Below, piece by piece: positions 51,847 to 60,203 of a stretch of DNA of 64,000 nucleotides. Where the stretch lies: NCBI GenBank assembly GCA_016125265.1, contig WGMC01000036.1, positions 93,074 to 157,073 on the forward strand, read 5' to 3'. The notes under the pieces were generated by a model that saw only the letters and a program-made list of their open reading frames with translations, was not told the DNA's origin and made no database searches. Each line of letters starts with the position of its first letter. Position 1 is the stretch's first letter. Made by a program: the position numbers and the translations under genes. The DNA is from Planctomycetaceae bacterium. GTDB lineage: Bacteria; Planctomycetota; UBA1135; GCA-002686595.

Positions 51847-51874
51847 TTGACATCCACTACAAGTGTAGTAGGAT
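51847..51874 (+). promoter_or_regulatory. Promoter with BlaI-type operator in front of blaI
   Basis: TTGACA (51847-51852) and TAGGAT (51869-51874), 16 bp apart, form a good sigma-70-type promoter. Between them lies the perfect dyad ACTACA-AG-TGTAGT (51856-51869), containing the TACA/TGTA core bound by BlaI/MecI repressors. The BlaI start codon is only 8 bp after the -10 element, so the message should be nearly leaderless. Confidence 0.8.
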
Positions 51875-51882
51875 CGGCCCCC

Positions 51883-52281
51883 ATGGCGGTGCGGTGGAGC
51901 GAAGCGGAGTGGCGGCTGATGCGCGCCGTGTGGCGGGCCGCGGCGGGGCGGGGCCACGCCACGGCCCGGGACGTGCTGGACGCGCTCGGCCCTGGGAAGT
52001 TGTGGGCCTACACCACGGCGAAGACCATGCTCGACCGTCTGGTGGCGAAGGGCGCCCTGGCCCGCGTGCCGCGCGCGAAGCCGGTGGCCTATCGTCCCCG
52101 GATCCAGCCGGACGAGGCCGAGCGCCGCGAGGTCGACCAACTGAAGAGCGGTGTGTTCGGCGGCGAAGTGGCGCCCCTCGTGCGCCACCTGATGGCGGAC
52201 GAACGCGTTTCGCGCCGCGAGCGCGAATGGATCGCGGAGTTGCTGGGCCGACTCGAACGCGAGGGGGGCGACACGCGGTGA
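51883..52281 (+). CDS. BlaI/MecI-family transcriptional repressor
   Basis: This 132-residue winged-helix repressor is of the BlaI/MecI (Penicillinase_R) family. It starts VRWSEAEWRLMRAVW, has the recognition-helix region AYTTAKTMLDRLVAKGAL, and a C-terminal dimerisation helix. A dyad of the expected type overlaps its promoter, so it should repress its own operon. The M56 peptidase gene follows with a GTGA overlap, as in blaI-blaR1 pairs. The regulated output is unknown; no beta-lactamase gene is present nearby. Confidence 0.9.
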   Translation: MAVRWSEAEWRLMRAVWRAAAGRGHATARDVLDALGPGKLWAYTTAKTMLDRLVAKGALARVPRAKPVAYRPRIQPDEAERREVDQLKSGVFGGEVAPLVRHLMADERVSRREREWIAELLGRLEREGGDTR

Positions 52282-53414
52282 ACAGCGGGTCGCTGGTGGC
52301 GCTCGGCGAAGCGCTGCTGCGCCATGCACCAGGGGCGTTGCTGTCGAGTGCGGCGCTTGTGCTGCTGGCTGCCGGCTGGGAGCGTCTGCCCGGCGTGCGC
52401 GCCGTGGCACGCCCGCGCGAATTGCTGTGGTGGATGACGTTGTTGCCCTTGTTCGTGCCGCCCACCGTGCGCGTGGAACTCGCGGGGCTCGCTGCGCCCC
52501 TCGCGGAGCTGGCTGCGTACTCGGCTCCGCCGCCGAATGCCGCCGGTTGGTTGCTGGGGGTGTGGGGGCTCGGTTCGCTCGTGCGCGCCGGTTGGCTCGT
52601 GCGGCATCGGCATTGCCTTCGGCGCGAGCTTCGCGCGGCATCGCGCCCAGCGGGGGCCCTCGACCGCGCGTTGCTCGTGCGCGCCGCGCGGCGCGTGGGC
52701 CTCGCGCGCGCACCACAGCTTCGGATCTTCGACGGTCCCGCACCGGCCCTGGTCGTCGGGTGGTGGCGGCCGACGGTGTACGTCCGGCGCGGTCTGGCGC
52801 CGGATGCTCGCGAGGCCGCGCTGTGGCACGAATGCGCGCACATCGCGCGCCGGGACGGCTGGGCCGACGCGGCGCTGGAGTTGCTGCACTGCGTGTGGTG
52901 GTTGCAACCGGCGCTGCCGCTCGTCAAACGTCGATTGCGTGCGGCGGCGGAGCTCGGGGCCGACGCGCTCGCCCTTCGCGGTGTCGGACGGGACGTTGCC
53001 GGAGCGGCAGATGGCGGAGCTCGCTACCGGGCGCTGCTCGTGGCCGAGGCGCGCGAACTGCTCGCGCGTACGCCGGCCGGTGCGCGCGCTTGGTTGGGTG
53101 CACCGTCGCTAGCCCGCGAACGGCTGCAAGCGTTGCTCGCGCCGCGGCCCGAGGGGCCTAGGACGTGGGCGCTGCCGGGAGTGTATGCCGCTTTGGGATT
53201 GCCGCTCGTGCTGTGTGGTCTCGCGCCCGCCGCAACGCCGTGGTGGGACGATCCCCGAGCCGTCGCTGCACAACTCGCCCAACACCTCGAGCGCCGGCCC
53301 GGAGAGGGCTGCGCCGAAGGCCGTTTGCTCGCCCTGCGCGCGTTCGCTCTCGGGCGCGCGGCGAACCCCGCACCCTTGGTTTCGGACCAACCGACTTTCC
53401 CCACACTCCGATGA
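52278..53414 (+). CDS. M56-family (BlaR1-like) membrane metallopeptidase
   Basis: This 378-residue protein has several N-terminal membrane segments and a zinc-protease core with HECAH (His184, Glu185, His188) in ALWHECAHIARRDGW, typical of M56 peptidases such as BlaR1. A penicillin-binding sensor domain is not present at the C-terminus, so the signal is probably not a beta-lactam directly. By family knowledge it would cleave or trigger cleavage of the BlaI-type repressor encoded in front of it. Its stop overlaps the next gene as ATGA. Confidence 0.82.
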   Translation: MNSGSLVALGEALLRHAPGALLSSAALVLLAAGWERLPGVRAVARPRELLWWMTLLPLFVPPTVRVELAGLAAPLAELAAYSAPPPNAAGWLLGVWGLGSLVRAGWLVRHRHCLRRELRAASRPAGALDRALLVRAARRVGLARAPQLRIFDGPAPALVVGWWRPTVYVRRGLAPDAREAALWHECAHIARRDGWADAALELLHCVWWLQPALPLVKRRLRAAAELGADALALRGVGRDVAGAADGGARYRALLVAEARELLARTPAGARAWLGAPSLARERLQALLAPRPEGPRTWALPGVYAALGLPLVLCGLAPAATPWWDDPRAVAAQLAQHLERRPGEGCAEGRLLALRAFALGRAANPAPLVSDQPTFPTLR

Positions 53415-54046
53415 AAAGCACCTTCGCAGCGCTCCTGTGCGCGGCCTCTCTCGCGGCCGGCGTGTCCCTCGAACCCGTCGCCAACCCGACATCGTCCGCG
53501 GCCGCGGCGACGCCCGTTGCGCCCGCGCCGCAAGCGAACCAACTGCCCCCGGAGGTCTTGGCGCGCATCACGCCGGGCCCGGAGCACGCCCAGATGGCGC
53601 GTTACCTCGGCAAGTGGGACGTGGAGCTGCGTATGACGATGAAGGGCATGGAGGGCATGCCCGTCGAGAAGGCCACGTGCACGTACGAGTGGTTGATCGA
53701 GGGGCGCTGGATGCTCTCGCGCATGAAGGGCTCGATGATGGGCACCCCCGCCGAGTGGGCGCACGTGCACGGCTACAACAACATGACCAAGAGCTTCGAA
53801 ACCGTGGGTTTCGACAGCATGTCGACGGACACCAAGATCTCGTACGGCAACGCCGTCACACCCGACGGCAAGACCATGGGCTTCCAGGGGTTCATGAACG
53901 AGTGGTTGACGGGTCAGATCCAAAAGCCGTTCCGGACCGTGCAGAAGCCGGGCGAGGGCGAGGGGTTCCACCTCGAGATCTGGGACCCCGAGATCGGCCC
54001 CGAGGGGATGGAAGTGATGCGCATGACGTTCACGCGCGCTCGGTAG
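53411..54046 (+). CDS. Exported DUF1579-family protein
   Basis: This 211-residue protein has a signal peptide (KSTFAALLCAASLAAGVS) and a DUF1579-like domain, recognisable by HAQMARYLGKWDVELRMTM and the calycin-like pattern ending HLEIWDPEIGPEG. Function is unknown. It is coupled to the M56 peptidase gene by a 4-nt overlap, so it may be the output or an accessory of that signalling pair. The end lies directly beside the repeat element that follows. Confidence 0.78.
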   Translation: MKSTFAALLCAASLAAGVSLEPVANPTSSAAAATPVAPAPQANQLPPEVLARITPGPEHAQMARYLGKWDVELRMTMKGMEGMPVEKATCTYEWLIEGRWMLSRMKGSMMGTPAEWAHVHGYNNMTKSFETVGFDSMSTDTKISYGNAVTPDGKTMGFQGFMNEWLTGQIQKPFRTVQKPGEGEGFHLEIWDPEIGPEGMEVMRMTFTRAR

Positions 54047-54350
54047 GGGCGCGGGGCGGAGCCGGGTGCGCGGGCCTCCCGGCCCGCCTTGTTCCGGACC
54101 CTGTGGTGCGGTCTGTAGGGGCTAGGGCTCCGTCCGCGCCCAAGGGGTGTTGCACCGCGGGGAACTGCCCCGCGCTCCAAGGCGGGCCAGGAGGCCCGCG
54201 CACCCGGCTCTTCGCGCACCCGGCTCTTCGCGCACCCGGCTCTTCGCGCACCCGGGCCACGCGCACCCGGGCCACGCGCACCCGGGCCACGCGCACCCGG
54301 GCCACGCATCGTTCCCCTTGGGCGCGGCCAGGGCCGCGCCCCTACAGACC
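54047..54350. repeat. Composite inverted/tandem repeat element between DUF1579 gene and polA
   Basis: This non-coding region contains a 33-bp inverted repeat with one mismatch (54059-54091 and 54178-54210), a second pair of arms (54111-54145 with 54317-54350), and between them tandem repeats. These are three 16-bp GCGCACCCGGCTCTTC units (54198-54245) followed by four 15-bp GCGCACCCGGGCCAC units (54246-54305). The layout resembles the element at 31780, but the sequence is different. Any short reading frames in it are by-products of the repeats. Confidence 0.8.
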
Positions 54351-54360
54351 GGGGTCCTGG

Positions 54361-57087
54361 TCAATGCGCGGCCAGCCAGTCGGGGCCGTGGCCGGCGTCG
54401 ACGTTGAGCGGTACGAGCAGCTCCCAGGCCGACTCCATCTCCTCGACCACGAGCGCGCGGGTTTCGTCCAATTCCGCGAGCGGCAGCTCGAACAGGAGTT
54501 CGTCGTGCACCTGCAGCAGCATGCGACCCGCGAGCTTCGAGTTGCCGAGCCGTTCCTCCACACGCAGCATCGCCTTCTTGATGATGTCCGCGGCGCTGCC
54601 CTGCACGGGTGTGTTGATCGCGGCGTTCTCCGCGAAGACCCGCGCGCGTTGGTCACCCGACGCGATCTCGGGGATGCGCCGCCGGCGGCCCGCCAGCGTC
54701 TCCACGTACCCCTTGTCGCGGGCGGTCGCGAGCAGGCGCTCCATCCAACCCTTCACACTCGGGAAGTTCTCGAAGTAGCGCTCGATGAACTCCTTGGCCT
54801 CCGCCTGGCTCATGCCCGTTTCGCGGGCCACACGTTGGGCGCCCATGCCGTAGAGCAATCCGAAGTTGATCACCTTGGCGCGGCTGCGCATGGTGCGGTC
54901 CACATCCTTCGGCGCGACCCCAAAGAGACGCGATGCCGTGGCGGCATGGATGTCTGCGCCGCTCTCGAATGCCTCGACCAACACCTTGTCGCCCGAAAGG
55001 TGGGCGAGCACACGTAGCTCGATCTGGCTGTAGTCGCAGGCCAGGAACGTCCATTCGCCGCTGTCGTCCGGTAGGCGCGGCACGAAGGCCCGGCGCAGGC
55101 GTTTGCCGCGCTCCGTGCGCACGGGAATGTTCTGCAAGTTGGGATCCGACGACGCGAGGCGCCCGGTTGCGGCCGCGACTTGGCTGAACGAGCAGTGCAC
55201 CCGTCCCGTGCGCGGGTTGACGTACTTCGGCAGCGAATCCACGTAGGTCGAGCGCAGTTTGGCCAGTTCGCGGTACTCGAGCACCTTCTGCACGATCGGC
55301 ACGTGGCCGTACTGCTCCTGGAGCGTGGCCGCGTCCGTCGAGTACCCGGTTTTGGTGCGCCGCACACGCTTCACCCCGGCCTCCTCCTGGATGCCTAGCT
55401 TCTCGAAGAGGATCGCACCCAGCACCTTCGTGCTCGCGAGGTTGAACACCTCGCCGGCCAGGTTGTGCACCTCGTCCTCGAGTCGCTCCTGCTCGCGGCG
55501 CAGTTCGTCGCCCTGTTCGGCGAGCATCTCCGTGTCGATGCGGATGCCGCGTTCCTCCATGGCGGCGAGCACCGGCACGAGCGGTAGCTCCAGCTCTTCG
55601 AAGAGCTGCGCGGCGCCGTGCTCCTCGAGTTCGGCGGTGAGAGGCTCCACGAGGCGCCAAGTCGTTTCGGCGTCCTCACACGCGTACTCTGCCACCCGCG
55701 CGACCTCGACCTCCTTCATGGAGATCTGCTTCGCGCCGCTGCCGATCAGGTCCTTCGTGGGGATCTTCTCGAGCCCGAAGAAGTGCAGGGCCAAGGCGTC
55801 GAGGCCGTGGCCGCGCGCGGGTCCAACCGCGCAGAAACTGGCGACCATGGTGTCGAAGGCCGGCGGCGGCATGCGCACACCCCGCGGGACCTGGGATCCC
55901 AGCACCAGCCAGTCGTACTTCGTGTTCTGACCGACCCGTTCGAGCTTCGGATCCTCGAGCAGGGGACGCAGCCTCTCCAAGAGCGCGGCCGGCCCCTCGG
56001 GGTGCACCGGCGGAAAGGCGTTGAACGGCACGTACCAGGCCACGCCGACCGACGCGCTGAAGCTGATCCCCACCAACTCCGCCTCCAGCGGGAACAGGCT
56101 GGTCGTCTCCGTGTCGATGGCGAACCGGCCGGCGCCGCGCAGCTCTTCCTCCATGCGGGCGAGTCCGTCGAGGTCCTCGACCAAACGGTAGTCGCGGGAG
56201 CCGGCCTCGGCCTTCTGCGCGAGGTCGCCTTGCACCTTGTCCAACAGGCTGCGGAACTCGAGCGAGCGGAAGAGCTGCGCCAGGCGTTTGGCGTCGGGCG
56301 CGGCGGGCCCCAGGGAATCCGCGCCGCGTTCGAGCGGTACATCCGTCTGGATCGTCACCAGTTCGCGCGACAGCAGCAGCAGCTCGCGGCTCGCCTCCAC
56401 CTTCTCGCGCTGTTTGGGCTTGAGCTCCCCGAGGTGCTCGAGCACGCCGTCGACGGATCCGTAGGTCTGGATCAGCTCGATGGCGCCCTTCTCGCCGATG
56501 CCCTTGACTCCCGGCACGTTGTCCGAGCTGTCGCCCATGATGGCGAGCACGTCGACCACGTGGTCCGGCGTCGTGCCGAACTTCTCGGCGACTTCGGCGA
56601 TGCCCTGGATCAGCGTCGCCTCGCCGCTCTTGAACACGTTGTACATGCGCACGCGATCGGACACGAGTTGCATGAAGTCCTTGTCGCCGGTGACGAGGAA
56701 CACCTCGTCGCCCGCCGCCTCGGCCTGCTTCGCGAGGGTGCCGATCACGTCGTCGGCCTCGACGCCGGCCACCTCGAAGAGCGCGACGCCGTGGGCCTCG
56801 ACGACCTCGCGCATCCACGGCAACTGGCGGCTCAAGTCCTCCGGCGCCTTCTGGCGCGTGGCCTTGTATTCGGAGTAGCGGGTGTGCCGGAACGTCGGGT
56901 CCTTGTGGTCGAAAGCCACCGCGATGCGCTCGGGCGCTTCGCTCTCGAGGAGTTGGCGCAGCACCATCGTGAAGCCGTAGGTGGCCCCGGTGGCGCGGCC
57001 ATCCGCCGTGGCGAGGCCCGAGCGGGCAAAGGCGAAGTGGGAGCGGAAGGCCAGTGCCGTGCCATCGAGCAGGAAAACGCGCGCCAT
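54361..57087 (-). CDS. polA: DNA polymerase I
   Basis: This 908-residue family A polymerase has all three domains. The 5'-nuclease starts ARVFLLDGTALAFRSHFAF and continues through AIMGDSSDNVPGVKGIGEKG. The 3'-5' exonuclease is intact, with FAIDTETTS, NTKYD and YACEDAETTW supplying the acidic residues. The polymerase has CDYSQIELRVLAHLSG (motif A), RSRAKVINFGLLYGMG (motif B) and VHDELLFE (motif C). The ATG at 57087 begins the conserved N-terminus; an in-frame start at 57135 adds 16 unlikely residues. The HAD gene precedes it on the same strand. Confidence 0.94.
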   Translation of the reverse strand: MARVFLLDGTALAFRSHFAFARSGLATADGRATGATYGFTMVLRQLLESEAPERIAVAFDHKDPTFRHTRYSEYKATRQKAPEDLSRQLPWMREVVEAHGVALFEVAGVEADDVIGTLAKQAEAAGDEVFLVTGDKDFMQLVSDRVRMYNVFKSGEATLIQGIAEVAEKFGTTPDHVVDVLAIMGDSSDNVPGVKGIGEKGAIELIQTYGSVDGVLEHLGELKPKQREKVEASRELLLLSRELVTIQTDVPLERGADSLGPAAPDAKRLAQLFRSLEFRSLLDKVQGDLAQKAEAGSRDYRLVEDLDGLARMEEELRGAGRFAIDTETTSLFPLEAELVGISFSASVGVAWYVPFNAFPPVHPEGPAALLERLRPLLEDPKLERVGQNTKYDWLVLGSQVPRGVRMPPPAFDTMVASFCAVGPARGHGLDALALHFFGLEKIPTKDLIGSGAKQISMKEVEVARVAEYACEDAETTWRLVEPLTAELEEHGAAQLFEELELPLVPVLAAMEERGIRIDTEMLAEQGDELRREQERLEDEVHNLAGEVFNLASTKVLGAILFEKLGIQEEAGVKRVRRTKTGYSTDAATLQEQYGHVPIVQKVLEYRELAKLRSTYVDSLPKYVNPRTGRVHCSFSQVAAATGRLASSDPNLQNIPVRTERGKRLRRAFVPRLPDDSGEWTFLACDYSQIELRVLAHLSGDKVLVEAFESGADIHAATASRLFGVAPKDVDRTMRSRAKVINFGLLYGMGAQRVARETGMSQAEAKEFIERYFENFPSVKGWMERLLATARDKGYVETLAGRRRRIPEIASGDQRARVFAENAAINTPVQGSAADIIKKAMLRVEERLGNSKLAGRMLLQVHDELLFELPLAELDETRALVVEEMESAWELLVPLNVDAGHGPDWLAAH

Positions 57088-57162
57088 GGGCGCCACGGTA
57101 GCGGTCCACGGGGCGCCGGTCAGCCCGCGGGGCAAAATCGAAGCGCCGCTACCCGACCCGTT

Positions 57163-57774
57163 TCAGCGCACGTGGCGGAAGTCCATGCCCGCGCGCCGGG
57201 CCGCCTCGCCGTCCGCGTCGGGACGGTCGCCGAGGACCAAACACTCGGCCGCTTGAACCCCGAGCCGACCGGCGGCCAGGAGGTAGCCGTCCGGGGCCGG
57301 CTTGAGCCGGGCCGGCCCGCCGGGTTCGCCGTTGGCGACGACCTCGTCGAAAAGGTTGTGGGCGCCCAGCGCTTCGAGCTTCGCCCGCGCCGGGTAGTCG
57401 CTGACGAGCGCCGTCCGACCGCCGCGGGCGCGGAAGGCGGCGATCTCGCCGAGCAGGGCCTTGCGTCGAGCCAGGCGCAGGAACGGGCCCGGCCGGTGCA
57501 ACATCCACGTGCGCACGCAGGCTTCGAGCTTCGGAACCGTCGTGCCGAGTTCCGCGGCGGTGCGCTCCAGTTGCACGTGCCACGGGAATGGCGCGTGGGC
57601 GGCCCCTTCCGCGCGGAGCCGTTCGTGCTGGCGCCGGAAGGCGCGCAGGGCCACCCACTGGTGGGGCGCTCGGGCCAGCACCGTGATCCCCATGGCCACT
57701 TGCACCGGGAAAAGCCGGTACAGCGTGCCGTCGAGGTCCACGAGCCAAGCCCGGTGGGGGGACCGGTTCGACAT
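57163..57774 (-). CDS. HAD-superfamily hydrolase
   Basis: This 203-residue HAD phosphatase-like protein has motif I in WLVDLDGTLYRLF, a Thr/Ser-type motif II region (TALVSDYP), a Lys in LKPAPDGYLLAA (motif III), and motif IV in VLGDRPDADGEAARRAGM. The cap is helical. The substrate is unknown, and FMN- or phosphoglycolate-type phosphatases are possible. The ATG at 57774 was chosen over an earlier one at 57837 because the extra residues are not conserved-looking. It ends 75 nt before polA. Confidence 0.85.
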   Translation of the reverse strand: MSNRSPHRAWLVDLDGTLYRLFPVQVAMGITVLARAPHQWVALRAFRRQHERLRAEGAAHAPFPWHVQLERTAAELGTTVPKLEACVRTWMLHRPGPFLRLARRKALLGEIAAFRARGGRTALVSDYPARAKLEALGAHNLFDEVVANGEPGGPARLKPAPDGYLLAAGRLGVQAAECLVLGDRPDADGEAARRAGMDFRHVR

Positions 57775-57890
57775 GTTTGGGTTGCGAGGGGGGCCCGTGG
57801 GGGAACCAACGGCATGGTCGCCCGGCAGGAAAAGCATGTTGGCACATGGGGGGCTCGGGCGCGATGCTGGCGCGCGGGGGGGAGTGCCAC

Positions 57891-58892
57891 ATGGAGAACG
57901 TTCACGGGGGGCAGGGCGGCAACGGGGGCGAGGCGGGGGTGCCGGCGCACCCCGGTTGGTCGACGGTTCTCGAGTCCCACGACCGGCGGGCCGCGGCGCA
58001 CGGGGCCCTCGTCCTGGCCGCGCGGGAACTGGACTGGGACCTGGTGCCCGTCGGCGACGGCCGCTGGTTCGTCCTGGTGCCCGACGGCCAACTGCCCGCG
58101 GCGCGCGCCGAACTCGCCGACTACCTGGCGGAGAACCGGCGGCGGGTTCTGCCGCTGCCCCAACCGCTGCCGGGGGCGGCGCTCGGGGCGCTGGTCTACG
58201 GCCTGGTCCTCGTCGCCTTCGGGCTGCTCGTCGAAACGGGCCAACTCGGTCCCGACGCCGAACTGCTGGGGCGCGTCGAGGCGTCCGCCATCCGCGAGGG
58301 CGAGTGGTGGCGCGCGGTTACGGCCCTGACCCTGCACGGCGGGCCGACACACCTGGTGGCGAACCTGATCTTCGGAGCGCTCTTCGGCTGGCTCGTTGCG
58401 GAGGTGGCCGGAGCGGGCCTGGCGTGGGCGGCAATCCTCGTGTCGGGGGCGCTCGGCAACCTGGCCAACGTCTACCTGCGCGTCGGCGAGCACCTTTCGA
58501 TCGGCGCGTCGACGGCGATCTTCGGCGCCCTCGGACTCCTGGGCGGATTCGAGGGCCTGCGCCGGCGCACCTTCGGCATGTCGCGGCGGCGTCGTTGGGC
58601 GCCCCTGATCGGCGCGCTCGCCCTCTTCGCACTCTTCGGTACGGGCGGCGACGGCGAGGTGCTGCCGGGACAGGCCAAGACGGACGTGGCGGCCCACCTC
58701 TTCGGCTTCCTCGCGGGGATCGCGCTGTCGCCGGCCCTCGTGTTCGTCGCGCGGCGCTGGGCCGCGGACGTCGGCGGCGGCGGCGGCGGCCGGGGCGGCG
58801 ACGGGCGCTGGCGGCGCTTGCAATGGGGCGCGGCGGCCTTTGCGCTCGGCGTACTCGGCGTCGCGTGGGCGGTCGCCCTAGGGACGCGATAG
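57891..58892 (+). CDS. Rhomboid-family intramembrane serine protease
   Basis: This 333-residue protein has a soluble N-terminal region (about 90 residues) followed by six or more membrane segments. The rhomboid catalytic pair is visible: Ser207 in GASTAIFG and His269 in AAHLFGFLAG, with the HLVANL motif before. It cleaves substrates within the membrane; the substrate is unknown. ATG 57891 is preferred because GGGGGGGAG lies about 8 nt upstream. The gene converges with the SGNH hydrolase gene and overlaps its end by 15 bp. Confidence 0.88.
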   Translation: MENVHGGQGGNGGEAGVPAHPGWSTVLESHDRRAAAHGALVLAARELDWDLVPVGDGRWFVLVPDGQLPAARAELADYLAENRRRVLPLPQPLPGAALGALVYGLVLVAFGLLVETGQLGPDAELLGRVEASAIREGEWWRAVTALTLHGGPTHLVANLIFGALFGWLVAEVAGAGLAWAAILVSGALGNLANVYLRVGEHLSIGASTAIFGALGLLGGFEGLRRRTFGMSRRRRWAPLIGALALFALFGTGGDGEVLPGQAKTDVAAHLFGFLAGIALSPALVFVARRWAADVGGGGGGRGGDGRWRRLQWGAAAFALGVLGVAWAVALGTR

Positions 58893-60137
58893 GCGCGGCA
58901 CGAGCGCCGCGAAGAGCGCCTCGGCCGCGCGGCGGTGGCCTGCGATCGAGAGGTGCAAGTCACTGGGCCAGTAGTTGTCGCCGGGCTCCGCCGCGAGGGA
59001 CGGCGTCAGATCGATCGCGGTGATGCCGAGCTCCGAGAGCCGCGCGAAGAGCGCGCGCTGGAGGCGCTCTTCGACCTCGAGCGCCGCCGCCGGAACCTGG
59101 GCCAATCCGAGGCACTCCTCGACGAGGGCCGCGCTTGCCGCCGGCTCCACCCGACGCGCGGGCGGCAGGTAGACCGCGGCAAAACGCGCGCCCATGGACT
59201 CGCACTCCCGCTGGGTGGCCCAGAGCAACTCGAACGCCGCCTCGACGGCCAGGGACTCGTCGCCGGGATTGGCCTGGAAGTGCACGGCCTGGAACAACTC
59301 CTGCGACACGAAACCGCTGCGCGCGCGGGCGCCGGGCAGCGGCGAGTCGAGCACCCGCCGCAGCACCTGGCGTGTGTCCGTGGGTTCGTCCATGCCGCGC
59401 ACGTAGCGCTCGAAACGCGCCTGGTCCAAGAAGTCGTTGCCGCCGTAGACAACGACCAGCACCCAAGCGGGTTCGAGGTCCGCGAAGCGGCGCAGGGCCC
59501 CGAGGTGGTTGACGAAGGTCGTGCCGCCGACGGCGCCATTCAGCACGGTGTGCGCGCGGCCCGCTTCGCGCAGTTGCCGCTCGAGCAGCGCGCACAGGTT
59601 GTCCGGGTTGTCGAGGACACCGTCCACGTGGCTGTCGCCGAGCACCAGGATCCTCGGTGTTCCGGCGGGGATGGGCCCGTCGCGGCGCAGGCCGCGCGCG
59701 TCGGTGACCACGTGGAAACCTCCGCCGGGATGGTCCGCGAACGGAAAGGGGAGGCGCAGGTCGGGCGTGCGCGCCACGTAACCCTCGGGGTGCGGCTGCA
59801 TGCCGAGCAGCTCCACACCGGGGAAGAAAAGCCGCAGTTCGGCCGGGTCCAAGGGCGGGTGGAGCGCCTCGAAGCTGCGGGGGCCGTCGCGGTCCAGGTC
59901 GAGCGGCGGGCGGGACGAGTTCCGGGCGCCGCTTTGCTCCCGCGCGAAGAGTTCTTGGCGGTCCGGGGACTCGAGCAGCGCCACGGTGGGGGGCTCGGGG
60001 CGCCTCGGCAGCCACGGCAACAGCACCCACACCAGTCCGATGGCCAGGGCGGCGGAGCCGACGGCCAGCGCGAGCCTCGGGGCCCGGCGGCGCGCGCTCG
60101 GCGCCTCCGGCGGAACCATGCGGCTCGAGTTTCCCAT
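58878..60137 (-). CDS. Membrane-anchored SGNH-hydrolase-like protein
   Basis: This 419-residue protein has one N-terminal membrane helix (LALAVGSAALAIGLVWVLLPW). An SGNH/GDSL-like hydrolase domain follows with ILVLGDSHVDGVLDN (nucleophile Ser), VYGGNDFLDQ, and a C-terminal DLHLSIAGH providing Asp and His. Such enzymes remove acyl groups from glycans or lipids, here probably outside the cytoplasm. ATG 60137 is used; ATG 60119 is an alternative. It is divergent from the MATE exporter gene. Confidence 0.82.
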   Translation of the reverse strand: MGNSSRMVPPEAPSARRRAPRLALAVGSAALAIGLVWVLLPWLPRRPEPPTVALLESPDRQELFAREQSGARNSSRPPLDLDRDGPRSFEALHPPLDPAELRLFFPGVELLGMQPHPEGYVARTPDLRLPFPFADHPGGGFHVVTDARGLRRDGPIPAGTPRILVLGDSHVDGVLDNPDNLCALLERQLREAGRAHTVLNGAVGGTTFVNHLGALRRFADLEPAWVLVVVYGGNDFLDQARFERYVRGMDEPTDTRQVLRRVLDSPLPGARARSGFVSQELFQAVHFQANPGDESLAVEAAFELLWATQRECESMGARFAAVYLPPARRVEPAASAALVEECLGLAQVPAAALEVEERLQRALFARLSELGITAIDLTPSLAAEPGDNYWPSDLHLSIAGHRRAAEALFAALVPRLSRP

Positions 60138-60203
60138 GCCAACGCAGTCTACGGCCCGAGGGAGCAGCGCGCCGCCTCGGCCTTCCCTATGCTCTTCGCC
60201 CCC

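Noticed and set aside
54198..54305. Possible repeat protein encoded by the 15/16-bp tandem units
   Set aside because: The 16-bp units shift the frame, no complete gene with a ribosome site covers them, and the flanks are inverted repeats.
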